DNA of 64,000 nucleotides. Source: Glutinoglossum americanum. Its lineage: Eukaryota > Ascomycota > Geoglossomycetes > Geoglossales > Geoglossaceae. Below the pieces are notes generated by a model that saw nothing but the letters and a program-made list of their open reading frames with translations, had not been told where the DNA came from and searched no databases. Below are positions 49,120-60,700 of this stretch, in pieces. The DNA lies in the NCBI GenBank assembly GCA_020080175.1, contig JAGHQL010000002.1, positions 186,001 through 250,000 on the forward strand, written 5' to 3'. Position 1 is the first letter of the stretch, and every line of letters starts with the position of its first letter. The position numbers and the translations under genes were made by a program.

Positions 49120-49508
49120 CGCAGTTGTAATTATGTACGACCCCAACCCACGCCCCCACCCTCCACCCTGGCGTTGGCTTTCATTATATATCCCAGATTA
49201 ATTCGAGAACTTTCCTCGCGATTTAGCTGTGGCAATCCTTTTGTCAGCGTGAATAATATTTCTGTGCTTGAAGACTTACTCATCAGCACGTGACAGTGTG
49301 CAAAGTTCAGATTTGTAATCTCGAGGCGAGAGGCCAACCCCGATAAAGTGGCTCTTAGGTGGCTGGAACCCTTCTATATTATTAATGGCGATGGCCTTAA
49401 TTCGAAGGGGCTTAATGCCTGGAGTTATCAAAACTCCATGGACGAGATTAAACAGTACCCTTTCTAATAAGAGATATTTGGCATACCAAGCTAGAATTCG
49501 AGATTTAT
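49120..49508. other. Short intergenic region between convergent genes
   Basis: The receptor reads in from the left and the next gene reads in from the right. Nothing else is visible. Confidence 0.4.
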
Positions 49509-50390
49509 TTACAGCAACGAAGCCAGCCCGCCCTTGGTAGCACTGACGGCAAGGACATGATTTCCCGGCCCAGTAGCTAAATACAAGACTTCCCTAATCC
49601 CGTACCCCGAGAGCTGCGGTATACCGGGACCCGCTGGCCTAACTACGGCCTCCTCAAGAATCCAGTCGGACCATGGTAAGTTATCATCCCCCACTAGCCG
49701 AACCTGCACATTAATTTTTGGGAAAACGCCCACCATCCCACCTGCACCACTGATTGTAGCAAACCCAGCCCAGCCGGCATAGCCTCGAGAATTCCCAAGA
49801 TATGGCATGTTCACATCAAAGATTGTCGATATATCAGATCCGGTATCATTCATGGCGATTATACCGTAGACTGTTCCGTCGCCTCCTAGATGCGGTATAA
49901 GCCTGAGTAACATGCGAAACTAGAAAATAGAGAGAAAATAATTAAACACTGAAAAAAAAAAAAATACAAAAGAAAATAATAATAATAAAGAAAAAGTGGA
50001 GCGTACTTCATGATTTTTCGGCCCAAAAGGTTCAGTACCGTATCGCATTCTTTTGAGAATACTGATGATGCATTCTCTGCCTATCCATCAGACGAGAAAT
50101 CGAAAAGGAGTATAAAAAATTACCTCCGACCAGGCCCAAGTTGTTCTGTTAAGCGCCACCTCCCGAGCGACAACCTTTCCGTCCATGATATATACCTGCT
50201 GTAGCCCGTCTAATTTGCCGTCCTCGTAGAGCTGAATGGCAGCTTTGATGTTGATATGCTGTTGTTCGGGCTGGTACAGCGGGTTGCTAGGGTCGAGGTA
50301 GCTGTGGAGCTGTTGGATGCGCTCCTGCACATCGAAAACTAGGGGAATGGGGAATGCGGGTGCAAAGGTGATCGGGCTTGTATTCGCCAT
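49509..50390 (-). CDS. Conserved fungal protein with aspartyl-protease-like DTG triplet
   Basis: Exons are 50390-50124 and 49919-49509, encoding 225 aa. The roughly 204-bp intron contains a pyrimidine/A-rich tract. Exon 1 has FAPAFPIPLVFDVQERIQQL, LYQPEQQH and YIMDGKVVAREVAL. Exon 2 has IIAMNDTGSDISTIF, where D-T-G-S sits in a hydrophobic strand context like the active-site loop of pepsin or retropepsin-type aspartic proteases, then WSDWILEEAVVRP and a C-terminal AVSATKGGLASLL. I recall this arrangement in unnamed ascomycete proteins. Whether it is a working protease is not known; the rest does not show a second DTG. The start at 50390 (MANTSPITF) is preferred to the in-frame 50459 because the upstream residues are Ser/Pro-rich and unlike the rest. 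Confidence 0.6.
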
Positions 50391-50761
50391 TGCGGTAGTA
50401 GCTTTTAATGGGCTGGACGGTTCGCGGTGAGGGGTAGAGGATTGCAGGTAGAGATTCAATTGCTCGGGTTGCTTGTTCTTTGAGGTTGTAGGGCGGCACC
50501 AAGACTCTCAACCAAATTTTAGGTAAGCGACAATGCCGCTTTGGGGTTCTCGATATCGGTTACAGAACACCGCAATTCAATTCTGGCCCGAATGCCTTTC
50601 AATTGTATTTTATCCAGTCTCTTGATTATAGGGCATAGGCCCCTCCCTAACATGTGCAATTGATAATGTGAGCAGTATTTGCATGTTAACTTAAGTGGTA
50701 ATTTAGCAAACTTCTATGCGGCACCCGAGTAAATAAAAGGAACCACGGCTCTATTAGCTGA
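50391..50761. other. Intergenic region
   Basis: The upstream region of the 49.5-50.4 kb gene and the 3' end of the HNH gene, both on the minus strand. No other feature seen. Confidence 0.4.
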
Positions 50762-51725
50762 CTACCGCGCTGATAGACGACTGAACAGCTCAAACTCCAT
50801 CCACTCTGCAGCCTTTGGACCGCTCGTAATCTCACCCATTACGTCTGAGCCGGGTGGAAAATCATATTCAAAAATTGGCTCCCCCGCTCCCCTCATGTTT
50901 GCAAACACCGCCTGCCTAAAATGCCAGCGGAGTAGCTGATCGACTGGACGACATGGATCCTCAAGAAATCGCTGATCGAGATGCTTGCCGGCGATGCCCT
51001 CCCCATCAGGTCCAAAACAAACGACCTTATAATTATCCTAAAATGATTATCAGTGGCCGCGACTTCAAAAAATAAGTCACACCTACATCAGGGTTGACCG
51101 ATATATCATAGCCATCAAAAAGCGTGTGGATGTCATCTCTGAGCAACATCCCGTTCTGGACAGAGTTGATAGCTCCTCCACGAGTTGCCGGAATTGTGAT
51201 CCAGCGAGAGTAGTCGCTATCTGTCCAGTGCTGTTCGTACGCTAAAGGAAATATATGTGCAACTTCGAACCCCCTCCAGATACCATGCTCTGCTCTGAGA
51301 GCCTCTTTCCCTGTTATAACGCATCTCCGGTCTCGCTGACGGACAGCATCACGAAATGATGCGGCACGGGTTCCGCTGGCCGCTGAAACTGTGCGAGCTA
51401 GCCATGGCTCATTGCTAATGGTGATAGAACCTGGATACTTATTCTTAGCGGTGGCTTGATTATATATGTACAAGAAAATCTACATACCGTTTGTGAGAAT
51501 AAAATACTTGCCGGGATGGAGCGGATAGTCATCTCTTTGGATCGTTATGCCATCCTCGTCTCGCAGAAAGTAGCTGCTGTCAAAGATACAGAATATCTCC
51601 ACCATGGAATAGAAGTTGGCGTTAGTCACACCGTTAGTGAGAATAAGGCCTCCGAGTACCACATCAGGATCTTTCGCATCGTAGATGTGGATATTGCGCC
51701 CTGCTGAGCGATTGGCAACCGACAT
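50762..51725 (-). CDS. HNH-nuclease-domain protein (fungal HNH_2 type)
   Basis: Exons are 51725-51488, 51430-51087 and 51037-50762, encoding 285 aa. Residues 1-85 form a beta-rich N-terminal part (NIHIYDAKDPDVVLGGLILT). The HNH core follows: RQRDRRCVITG, with the paired cysteine reduced to one, then FEVAHIFPLAY (His), NSVQNGMLLRDDIHTLFDGYD (Asn and His) and YKVVCFGPDG. A C-terminal helix-rich tail follows (LLRWHFRQAVFANMRG). Fungi carry many such genes. They are probably nucleases, but their targets are unknown, and some sit in accessory regions with NLR and HET genes as here. No signal peptide. The start at 51725 (MSVANRSAGRN) fits the family better than the upstream in-frame codon at 51770. 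Confidence 0.72.
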
Positions 51726-53916
51726 GTTCGTTCGGCATGTCTGCTGCTGCGGAGATGATACAAGGCCCATTGAGCTAAAGCGGCGTCATATGGGGCCGAA
51801 AGTGTATTGCCAAGACTTCATTGGCCCTTCTCGGTCGTGTTCATTCTCTGCCGCTAGATAAAGGGAGGAAAAGGTTATAAACTGTTCTCATACCTCTAAC
51901 TACGATCATAAATAACTATAAGTAAACCAATACCTGAATTCTTGCAAAAACACTTTTATTATCAGTTTAGCCTAGTCCTATGGACCTTGTAATTTGGATT
52001 CAGGTTACTTCGTATACAGTCATTGTAGAGAGCCTGATCCTTAGTGCTTCCACAGAAAGAAAAGACAGCTAGTCTACGAGGGCTCCCAGCAGGGGGACAT
52101 GGGGCATTGCCAGCCCATGGTGCGCATCATGAACTCGTACTCCATGATGGTGTGCAGGACGCGGTTGGAGAATTCGGTTTGTCTGTCGTTTTGTGACGGA
52201 CTTGTCGACAGGACGGTGCATTTCGCCCTTTGATCATGTGTGGAGTAGGAACTACGCGCCAGCAAAATGCTTGCGGTGGGCGGAGTTCGTCGTTCAACTG
52301 ACAAAATCTTGCAAGTCCTTCTGTGCATCGGACCATCGCTTAAATGCCGGATCTTGTTTATTGCGGAACTTGTAAAGCAGAAATTGGGAATTATGCTTAA
52401 AATACGAGCTAAAGAATTTTCTATGAGAACTTGGTTCCAACGGAGGGGGCCGAGGCTCCTATATATAATCCCTGCGCTGTCCGTGCTCACCCGCCAAAAA
52501 TAAGGGGGCGGCAGAGACTTTCCTCAGCAAACCAACAAACCAACAAACCAATAACCAATCCCCGAAACACCACTTTAAACAACCTTCATCACTTGCCGCA
52601 GTCTGCAGGACCCAGCCTGAGCGAGCTCCATTGTTGGCAGTGCTAGGAGGGAGTATAACGATGGAACTTAGGATGGTGAATCGGAATGGGCTCGTTAATA
52701 AAGCTGCCCCTGCCAAGCTTACGCGGCCAATATTAGTACTGCGTTAGCGCACTTGTACAATATTGTACATAAGAGCATAAATGCGGGCATGAAAATAACC
52801 TCTGCAGTACTTTGTACTGGGGCTGGTGCAGCTTAACGGTCAGGGTTCTCACCAAACAGTCACCGATCGTGGCGCAGGGTCTTCAAAATCTCGAAATTAC
52901 GTGATAGTCAGATTCATTTCTAAAACGTTGAGCGCAGAGCCCTAAATGATTGCGAGCAGTCGGGGCCGCATCGTCGCACCGCCGCACAAAAAGTTGTGTA
53001 TTCAGGCACCCGCTCGCCGCCTCTCTGCCTAACTAGTCGCTTCTCGTAGCGAGACGACCTTGCAGATCACAGAAACACCAAGCACCACCAGGCGAACTCG
53101 ACTTTCGCACGAAACAAAGACACAAAGACACAGACTCATGCCATGGCTGCGATTAGCTGGCATGTGGAGATCCCTCCGGGAGCGATATTTTCCAGGGCGG
53201 GAATCAAAAAGTTCACGTTACTGATCCTATAGCCGCCTCGACGAGTCGAGCCCGCAGCGAAGCAAAGATGCCTTGGTAGTGTTCTTATGAGACACATACA
53301 GCGCCAATTGGGAACAGTCATGGCGGTTCCCAAGGCTTATTTGTGAAGGCATAGAACCAAAGGCGCACAGCACCAGAGAGAGGGAATCCTCCGCGCGGCT
53401 CCGCAGACACGATGAAGCTTACTATAGTACCCGGCGGGCCGGTCAAACCGGTCAACACAACATGAAACATGAGGAGCGGCTCCCCAAGCTGCCTAGCATC
53501 ACCGAGCGCAACGATTAATTGGGGAGCGAGGGCGGATGGGAGGGAAATGTTGGCGGGTGCTGTTTCTGGTATAGCCGTCACGGCCTACCCCCTGGACATG
53601 CGTCAAGGTGGCGCCCTCCATGACAGTTGCAATATAAGAGCCGTCTCCCCCCCCTATCCTGCCCTTCCATCCTCTTTTGCTTACTCTTCAAGCAAGGCTT
53701 CATCCAATTTTTTTTCGTTCTCCATCTTTTTGCTATCCAAGCACCACTCGCCTTTCAGGCACTCACTCTAGTCGCATCTACGACTTGTCACTCTTTCTAC
53801 ACGCGTACGAACGAAAAAAAAAAAAAAATCACAAAAACCACAGTCACTCGCGATCTTTGCACTCACCGCTTGACAGCTTAGTCTAGACCCAAACAAACCA
53901 AAACTTCACAATCACG
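51726..53916. other. Intergenic region with secreted-protein promoter
   Basis: No convincing gene between 51726 and 53640. A minus-strand open frame at 52074-52490 sits beneath a TATATATA box (about 52460) and could be part of a small spliced gene, but no family is recognised. The right end is promoter-like: a TATAAG box at about 53633-53638, then CT-rich leader sequence to about 53810, typical of strongly expressed fungal genes, then an A-run of 14-15 and the start at 53917. Confidence 0.4.
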
Positions 53917-54558
53917 ATGTTCTTCAAGACTGTTGCGTTTGCTTCTCTTGCCCTGCTCTCTGCAGCGGCCCCGGTCCCCACGGTTGACCCGATCACCGGC
54001 CCAGGTATCTTGGTTAACAACAAGGGTTCGGTGCTCACCGAGTACTGCTTCTTTAACAATATTTGGAACGGTGATGGCACCGCGGGCCCCAACTTTGACA
54101 ATCCCGATACCTGCGTCTCAGTCGCCCCCGGCAGCGGCAAGTTCGTGCCTCTCGCCCCGAGCTTCAAGGGTCGCGTCCAGCGCGGCAAGACCATTCCCTC
54201 CACCTGGGGTGAATTCCAGCTCGCGGCCTCTAACGACAACAAGGCCCACGGTGATATCTCTATCGAGCAGGGCTGTGACGGCGCCGTCACCATTAAGAGC
54301 ACCGATGGCACCAACCAGGTTGCCGGTTTCACCGTCGACCTTCTCACCGGTGCCCCCGATGCCGCCACCATGATCCGCCAGTCCGACGGCGCCCGCGTCC
54401 TCGCCTCCACCATGGGCAACTGGCTCGCCCCCGCCAACGGCGCCGCCGCCAGCTGGGCCGCCTCCAAGATCGACGCCAGCAAGACCTACATCGTCGGCGG
54501 CACCGGCGTCGGCGACGTCTCCTCCGCGAACCAAGCATTCGAGTTTGACTTCTACTAG
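53917..54558 (+). CDS. Small secreted protein of unknown function
   Basis: A 213-aa single-exon gene. Residues 1-18 (MFFKTVAFASLALLSAAA) form a clear signal peptide. The mature part is Asn/Gly/Ser-rich with three cysteines (TEYCFF, DTCVSV, EQGCDGA), and includes VQRGKTIPSTWGEFQ and DGAVTIKSTDG. It ends NQAFEFDFY. Codon third positions are mostly C or G, more so than in neighbouring genes, which together with the TATA-CT-rich leader suggests strong expression. The beta-rich pattern might be thaumatin-like, but I cannot confirm that. It could be a cell-wall or effector-type protein. Confidence 0.75.
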   Translation: MFFKTVAFASLALLSAAAPVPTVDPITGPGILVNNKGSVLTEYCFFNNIWNGDGTAGPNFDNPDTCVSVAPGSGKFVPLAPSFKGRVQRGKTIPSTWGEFQLAASNDNKAHGDISIEQGCDGAVTIKSTDGTNQVAGFTVDLLTGAPDAATMIRQSDGARVLASTMGNWLAPANGAAASWAASKIDASKTYIVGGTGVGDVSSANQAFEFDFY

Positions 54559-57277
54559 ACGCTGCGTGGGCCATCGATGGGGGAGAGGGGGTCGCTTCTG
54601 GGGATGACGAGGAGGGGATGCAACATGTAAAGGTCAAAAAGGGAGGGAACGCCAGCCTGTGCGTGCGGGCACCCGACGTACGAGTCCTCGAGGGCGTCGC
54701 CTGGAGATGTTGAGAGCCCGCTACTGCAGGGAAGTAAGGTCTGATCTTCGAACGAACGACTGCCGAGCCAGCCCGTTTTTTTTTCTGGCCTTCGATGCCC
54801 CTGGAGGGTGGATGCATGCGTCAGGCATTCTTGGACACTTTGCTACAAAAACACCTTTTTGGCTTTTTCCTATAAGTTTTTTTTATATTTTTTTTTTTTT
54901 ATTTCGGGCATCTCTTGTACCCCTATGCAGCGTGCGACGCGGTGTGTGACGCCTAACGTGCAAGATTCGCATCTATTAGCGTGTATATATATAATATGAA
55001 AAAAAGTCTAGCGCCGAGAGGATCAAACATCGTGTTGCCGGGGTGAATGGGTTAATTCGCACCGTTTTTGCCAATTTGGAAAAGGGAAGGAGAGGAAAAA
55101 AGAAATCCTGGAGGGGGGGATTTGCTTTTTAGACGTGATTTTAAAAAGATAGCGCGACAGGGGTCGGGACAGGGTATGGTTTTTATGCATAATCATAAAA
55201 ACCGAAAAAAGAAACAGGGTCGCCGCGTTGCTATTCATACGAATAGAGGCGGTTTGGAGTCCAACCCCTGTGCTAATCCCGGATCGTCGAGGAGAGGATG
55301 CCCGGATCGACCCAATAACCATGGGACAAAAACCTCTGACCCGACCCGCGGGCACCCGGACCCATGGTTAAAAGGGACGGCCAACGTCAAAGTACCGCCG
55401 AGATGCCGATAGGGCGCGGTTTATCCCCGCGAGAGGACTTGCTGTCGTTGCGCACCATTCTCTCCGCGACGGGCGTTCGCGTTTCAGCATTATCGTGTTG
55501 GCATCCTCGCGTCTCGGGGCGGTGCCGGGCCTGGCTTGGGCGACGGCGGTTCTAAAACGTACGGTAACGGGCCCGGGCGATGTGGGGTGTTTTTCTGTGT
55601 CTGGTGGAGCGCCGCTATCCAATGCCGCGTTCTCTTCCCGGAGCGATGTGTTTGGGAGAGAGTGTGTAGGGTTTAATCTCGTTGTTGATGGGCCCTTCGG
55701 GTCTTCTCTGTGCTGTTAGTGGTTCCGGCAGGTGTCGGGGCAAGCTAGCCCCTTGGTGGTGGTTGCGATATCGCTGGTCCAACCCCGTGAATCTCTATAT
55801 AGAAATGGGAGCGTTGTGGATATTGGTGTGTGTATTCTAGTCTTTCATGCAGGTAATTAAGCCGTTGCGCTCCTATTATAGGTCGGGTGCGGCTTAGTCA
55901 GTTCCACCCTGACTACTAACAACACAAGGCACCGGGATGGTACAACAGCGTCTTTGGGGGGAGCCGAGCTGTGCGGAGCCATTCTCGGATGTGGTTGCTT
56001 CGAACTCCTCCGTTCTCTCTAAGGTCACGTTATCTCGCCGAAGATCGAGGAGCTCCTGACTTTGGGCCTTCTTGGAAAGGGCCTAGGTTCATCAACCGCT
56101 ATCTCGACCCCACAATAAGAAGCGATTACAATCGGACACTACTCGCGATCCGGATGTTCTCTCTGCGTGTAAGAGCTTTCTGGAGAGGCGCGCACGATCA
56201 TGGTCGACGAAGGCATCAGGAATGCTAACAGTAAGCGTCAAGAATGGCTTTTTCGGACCGGTGTGGAAATGTATTCGCGGAGATAATTTGGCAACTGCTC
56301 CCCAAATACCTATGGATGCATCTTCGCCTAGAAAGGACCACTTTGAAAGTAACGGAGAGGCAGCACTCCGTCAAGCCGCCAAAATAGGGTTTCCATACAT
56401 CATGAGAGCGATTGTTGGAGGCCTAGGCATGAATCATTCGCAGAGATCTCGTCAACCGGCCCAATAATCAGGGGAAAACGCCTCTCTCCATCTTGCCTGC
56501 ATGCACCGCGCACCGAAAGAAGTCTTCAAACTTCTCTTCATTCTCGGTGTAGATGTCAATGTACAGTTTCCCCCACGCTTTCCTCCGCTTCAAGTCTATC
56601 AAGACCCAGAAGTCACAAGCAGTGCATCACCTCTTACCAACTATGGCTCTAACTATTCGCAGACGCCTGGGAGGATACAGATAAACTCGGAAACTTTGAC
56701 GGATGCAACGGAGCTGAAGCAGAAATCGAGATTTTTTGAGAAGGTTGGTGAAAGGAAAGTAGAGAGAGTGGTGTGCTGCGATGTTCTTGATGAGAGCATT
56801 AACCGCATGGAGGTAATTCATTTTAATAAGTATATGTAGACATTTTGCTCTGCGACCAGGGACCTTTGTTCAGCTTTACGCAGTTGGCCCCGCCTCATGA
56901 ATATGATATTCCATATCGTGGATCGGCAACTACGATCGATCCTCTTGGCCTGGCATGTACGTTACTGGGGATAGGGGCTTTGTTTATAACAGAAACCCAG
57001 GAACTTCCAACCCGGCCCTGCTCCCTGCGCTGAAATGCGACTAATACCTTCTATAACGCCTAGCGCCGCGTCCGAATTGGGCTCTGCTCTAAGTCTATTT
57101 ATTTTGGTGGGCGGTAGAATCGGGCGGGTGGGGAAACCAGGGGTTTGGGTCCAGTCACATTTAGGGGATGAGTCCATCATTGGCTGACATAAGCGACACG
57201 TGCTCACGCGGCGAAACCGTCAAGCAGACCACGATACATCTTACAGCAGGCATCAAACTCAGAACCTCGAGGTGACA
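54559..57277. other. Intergenic region with possible ankyrin-repeat relic
   Basis: Mostly noncoding. T-rich runs lie at about 54880-54905. Around 56330-56560 the plus strand reads NGEAALRQAAKIGFPYIMRAIV, then NNQGKTPL and RAPKEVFKLLFILGVDVN, which looks like two ankyrin repeats in different frames. It is listed separately. Confidence 0.4.
56352..56560 (+). pseudogene. Ankyrin-repeat relic
   Basis: Two short frames carry ankyrin-like phrases: EAALRQAAKIGFPYIMRAIV and, in another frame, NNQGKTPL followed by APKEVFKLLFILGVDVNVQ. They are not joined by a credible intron, so this seems a decayed piece of a longer ankyrin protein such as those found in fungal HET or NLR proteins. No start codon or complete repeat set is visible. 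Confidence 0.4.
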
Positions 57278-58999
57278 ATGCGCCTCATCAACTGCACGAC
57301 CCTACGTCTGGAAGAGTTCTTGGGCAGCGACATCCCTGAATACGCCATCCTGTCTCACACATGGGGCAAAGAAGAGGTGTCTTTTGCCGATTTCAACTCC
57401 GATCAGGCTGCCGCTAAGTCTAAAGAAGGATACAAAAAGATCAGCTCCGTCTGCAAACGAGCCCTCCAAGACGGACTTCAGTACACATGGGTCGATACAT
57501 GTTGCATTGACAAGAGCTCTAGCGCAGAGCTCTCCGAGGCTATCAATTCAATGTTCCAATGGTACAAACAATCCGACGTTTGTTATGCGTACCTTTCGGA
57601 TGTTACGTCGGAGGACTTTAATACAACCTTTCCGCAGAGTCGGTGGTTCCGCCGAGGCTGGACTCTTCAAGAGCTGCTGGCACCTCTCCATGTCGTATTC
57701 TTCGACCAAGACTGGCATGACTTAGGCACCAAACGTGATTATGCAACTTGGATATCTAAAATTACCCGAATCGATAAGCATGCTCTATGCAGTATTGAGA
57801 CGCTTGAAGGTGGCTCTAAGACCGGCCTTGGGACATTCTGTGTTGCGAAGCGGATGTCTTGGGCATCAGATCGGGAAACAACAAGGGTGGAAGATGTAGC
57901 ATACTGTTTACTTGGAATTTTCAATGTCAACATGCCATTACTTTACGGCGAAGGCAAAAAGGCTTTTATCCGCCTCCAAGAAGAGATTATCAAGAGTTGC
58001 GACGACGACTCCATCCTCGCATGGGGCCTAGACACGGAAGTGAAGCAGTCTTTCGGGGTGCTCCGCGAATTAGCGGAGCCTATATATGGCTTGCCGGATC
58101 CTAGCCCTATTCTAGCTAGCTCACCCAAAGACTTCACAGATTGCCATAATCTGGAGTACACCGGGGGTTCAACCTTTCCATTCATGATGACCAACCTTGG
58201 TCTCCAGATTAAGCTGCCCATTGTGTCCCTTTATACGCCAGATAGATACCATGAACGCTATGATGTGGAAGAGATTCACTGCTGGATTGGGCTGCTCAGC
58301 TGCGGAGCAGGGACAGACTCAGAGCTTCTGGGTATTGTCCTTTGGCTAGTGGGTGTGGATCGTACTACTGCTAAGCAAGTTGAGCGAATCCAGTTCGGGT
58401 ACCCGCCATCAAAACGCACAGTTCTGGTCGGTGCAAGAGTTGCTGCTCAAGCCGCTCCAACTAAAGTCACTATCATCCAGCATAGTGAGAGTCGAGACGT
58501 CCGAGAATTTATCTTTGGTTTTCGTCAAGTCATTATCAACGAATCTAACACTATCCGAGACGTTGGCTATCATGTCTCAACTGCATCTGCGTTGGACATG
58601 CTGGGTGCACGATGGGGCGACTCGTATTACGCCAAATGGAACTCAAAAGCCAAAGTCCTCACAGTAAGCGGTGCACATAACACCCGCGACCTCCTCGATT
58701 TTCGCTTCGAGTCGAGAAACTATCCAGATCCTGAGTTTTCAGTATTGATTCGTGGTGGCAATGCGATCGTACGGGAAGGATCATCGTTTTCCAGTACAGA
58801 AAAGTCAAAGTTTTATGAGTTTTTAAGCGATCATTCGCAACAGGAAGATACAGAGGACATCGTTTTAACAAGCAATGACGGAGGGAAGTTCAGAATCGTG
58901 GTTACAGTAAGGGAGAAAGAAGTATATCACTGGCGAATTCTTGAGGTGGATGTTGATGCCGTCAACATTGGTGGCATGGAAAGTATGGACGTTAACTAA
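57278..58999 (+). CDS. HET-domain protein, single exon
   Basis: 573 aa, no introns. The HET domain begins at the first residues, MRLINCTTLRLEEFLG, and continues with EYAILSHTWGKEEVSF, YTWVDTCCIDKSSSAELSEA, MFQWYKQSDVCYAYLSDV and RRGWTLQELLAP to about residue 130. The phrase EDVAYCLLGIFNVNMPLLYG and CDDDSILAWG follow, as in the N-terminal HET domains linked to death functions. The rest (about 280-573) is a beta-rich C-terminal region without a recognised domain, ending MESMDVN. The start at 57278 is used rather than 57200 because MRLINCTTL matches the family start. HET genes of this type trigger hyphal cell death on nonself fusion; the partner is unknown. Confidence 0.87.
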   Translation: MRLINCTTLRLEEFLGSDIPEYAILSHTWGKEEVSFADFNSDQAAAKSKEGYKKISSVCKRALQDGLQYTWVDTCCIDKSSSAELSEAINSMFQWYKQSDVCYAYLSDVTSEDFNTTFPQSRWFRRGWTLQELLAPLHVVFFDQDWHDLGTKRDYATWISKITRIDKHALCSIETLEGGSKTGLGTFCVAKRMSWASDRETTRVEDVAYCLLGIFNVNMPLLYGEGKKAFIRLQEEIIKSCDDDSILAWGLDTEVKQSFGVLRELAEPIYGLPDPSPILASSPKDFTDCHNLEYTGGSTFPFMMTNLGLQIKLPIVSLYTPDRYHERYDVEEIHCWIGLLSCGAGTDSELLGIVLWLVGVDRTTAKQVERIQFGYPPSKRTVLVGARVAAQAAPTKVTIIQHSESRDVREFIFGFRQVIINESNTIRDVGYHVSTASALDMLGARWGDSYYAKWNSKAKVLTVSGAHNTRDLLDFRFESRNYPDPEFSVLIRGGNAIVREGSSFSSTEKSKFYEFLSDHSQQEDTEDIVLTSNDGGKFRIVVTVREKEVYHWRILEVDVDAVNIGGMESMDVN

Positions 59000-60700
59000 C
59001 GAAAAACAGTCTTCTGGTTCCGGTAGTACTGGCTAGGTGTTCCTGTATCATCTTTCCCTTGGTTTAATTAGACAGAGGAAGTGAGGTCGGCGGAATTTTC
59101 TTGGTAGGGGAATGAAATTGGATCACGACTTGCATGTCACTTGAACTTCTGGCTGATTATTTTGCAAGATCGACGGCAGTGATTTGCAAGGACTGGTTCG
59201 AAAGCGCTATCGGTTCAGGGAGAGAATCCTTCCCCAGCCTCTTGCATATCCACCCCTTCGTGGCTCGCCCGTGATCCGACCTAAACCCCATATCCCTCTC
59301 TCCGATCAACCAAATCCAGCTAAAACCTCTTGCCCGCTGACAGGAAGGCATGGCGAGGCGGAGGAGATGTACCAGCGTGCGTTGCAGGTTCGCGTGTGCC
59401 AAGTTTTTAACTCGGCGTATGCACGGGAATACAACAAAGTTACTTGCAGAGGGGCTTGTTGTCGCCGAAGAGAAGTCCTGACGGCGGCATTTGAGGGATT
59501 GATTTGTTGACAGGAGGCGATGAAGAAGACGGTGGACATGCTGCGGGCAGTGGCGGTGACGCCATGAAGCTTCGACGTTTCCCTAACAGTACTGGCTGAG
59601 CAATAGCGCCACTGGTTCTCGGACTACGCAGTTTGCTGTTTTCCGCCCGAGCCAGCCGCGTGAATTGAACCCGTCCGACGTGACCATATGTTAGAATGAT
59701 TAGAGATTTGCACCCCTAAAACTACTCCATCTAAGAGTCAACCGGATTCCAATCATCACTAATGGCCAGCGGCTTTCGGGGGAGGCCGCTTTAGGGGTAC
59801 CGGTACACACTCCACGTGACAGTCCTAAAGAATGGTAGACTATCGCCCACGACGGGGTTTCTTGCGCTCACATGCGCTGCTATAAGCCGTTTCCCGGGGC
59901 TTGAAACGGGCCCCCGGGGTGGCCTCTCAGGCGCTTATAATTCCAGCGACTGGATCCGGCCGCTGCGGTGAGCGGTATTCGGCGGGCGTTTCCTCCGGAC
60001 CACTTAGCGCATCTCCCAAACCAAAAGTCGGGCACCCCTCACCCCCATCAAATCAGCAGGTGGTTGCTCGAATTGCCGCTTCGTGATCGGGATACACAGA
60101 TCCTAGGTCTTAGCGACTCCGTGAAGAAATACTTGGTAGAGATGTTGATGTTGATGGAGGTCGATAGTCCTTGATTATGAAATCTTCTTGGCTTGGGTGG
60201 CGTTGGGGTCTGCGTTGTGGGTGAGTTTGCGCGGAACTGTCGTGGTGTCGAGCGGCGCCATCCGCCTGGCGGGGGGCTACGTGGTGCACAGAGACGTGTA
60301 TATTTAGGACGATATCTCAAATACCATGACTTTCGTTCCCGGCTTGCTTGCTGCTTTTCAAGCGTATTGCTTTCCCTCCGTGTCTGATCCAGATCCTCTT
60401 CAAAGCCTTCGCAAGATCAGTGTAGACAATTTATAGCGGTATATGTATTGGTATTTAGATAAGCGCAACATTGAAAAACTGGATATTTTACATATACCCT
60501 ACTTTCCCACTCTTTCCGTTTCTTCCTTATATTCCAAACCCCCCCCCCCTTTATTGAAACCCCGATCCTTGAACCTACCTTTCGCAGACTAACTCCAGTT
60601 TCCTGGTATTCTGCTATTGCCAAAATAGTGGTATAGCATGCCTCCATCCTCAAAATTGAAGAACCAGCGCAACATGATATTTGGTGGTGGCATAAAATGC
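59000..60700. other. Intergenic region with possible TPR relic
   Basis: Intergenic between two HET genes (one on each strand, converging). A short TPR-like phrase is listed separately at 59335-59394. No other gene is seen; a C9-10 run lies near 60541. Confidence 0.4.
59335..59394 (+). pseudogene. TPR-like repeat relic
   Basis: The plus strand carries TGRHGEAEEMYQRALQVRV, close to the kinesin-light-chain-like TPR unit found at the C-termini of fungal NB-ARC proteins (GRxxEAExMYxRAL). Only about one repeat is intelligible. It is probably debris of a receptor gene; too short to be certain. Confidence 0.4.

Noticed and set aside
52074-52490. 138-codon minus-strand frame under a TATA-like box
   Set aside because: No motif; conflicting frames and no convincing exon chain, so not called a gene.
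54118-54534. 138-codon minus-strand frame over the secreted-protein gene
   Set aside because: Gly/Ala/Val-rich shadow of a GC-rich coding region.
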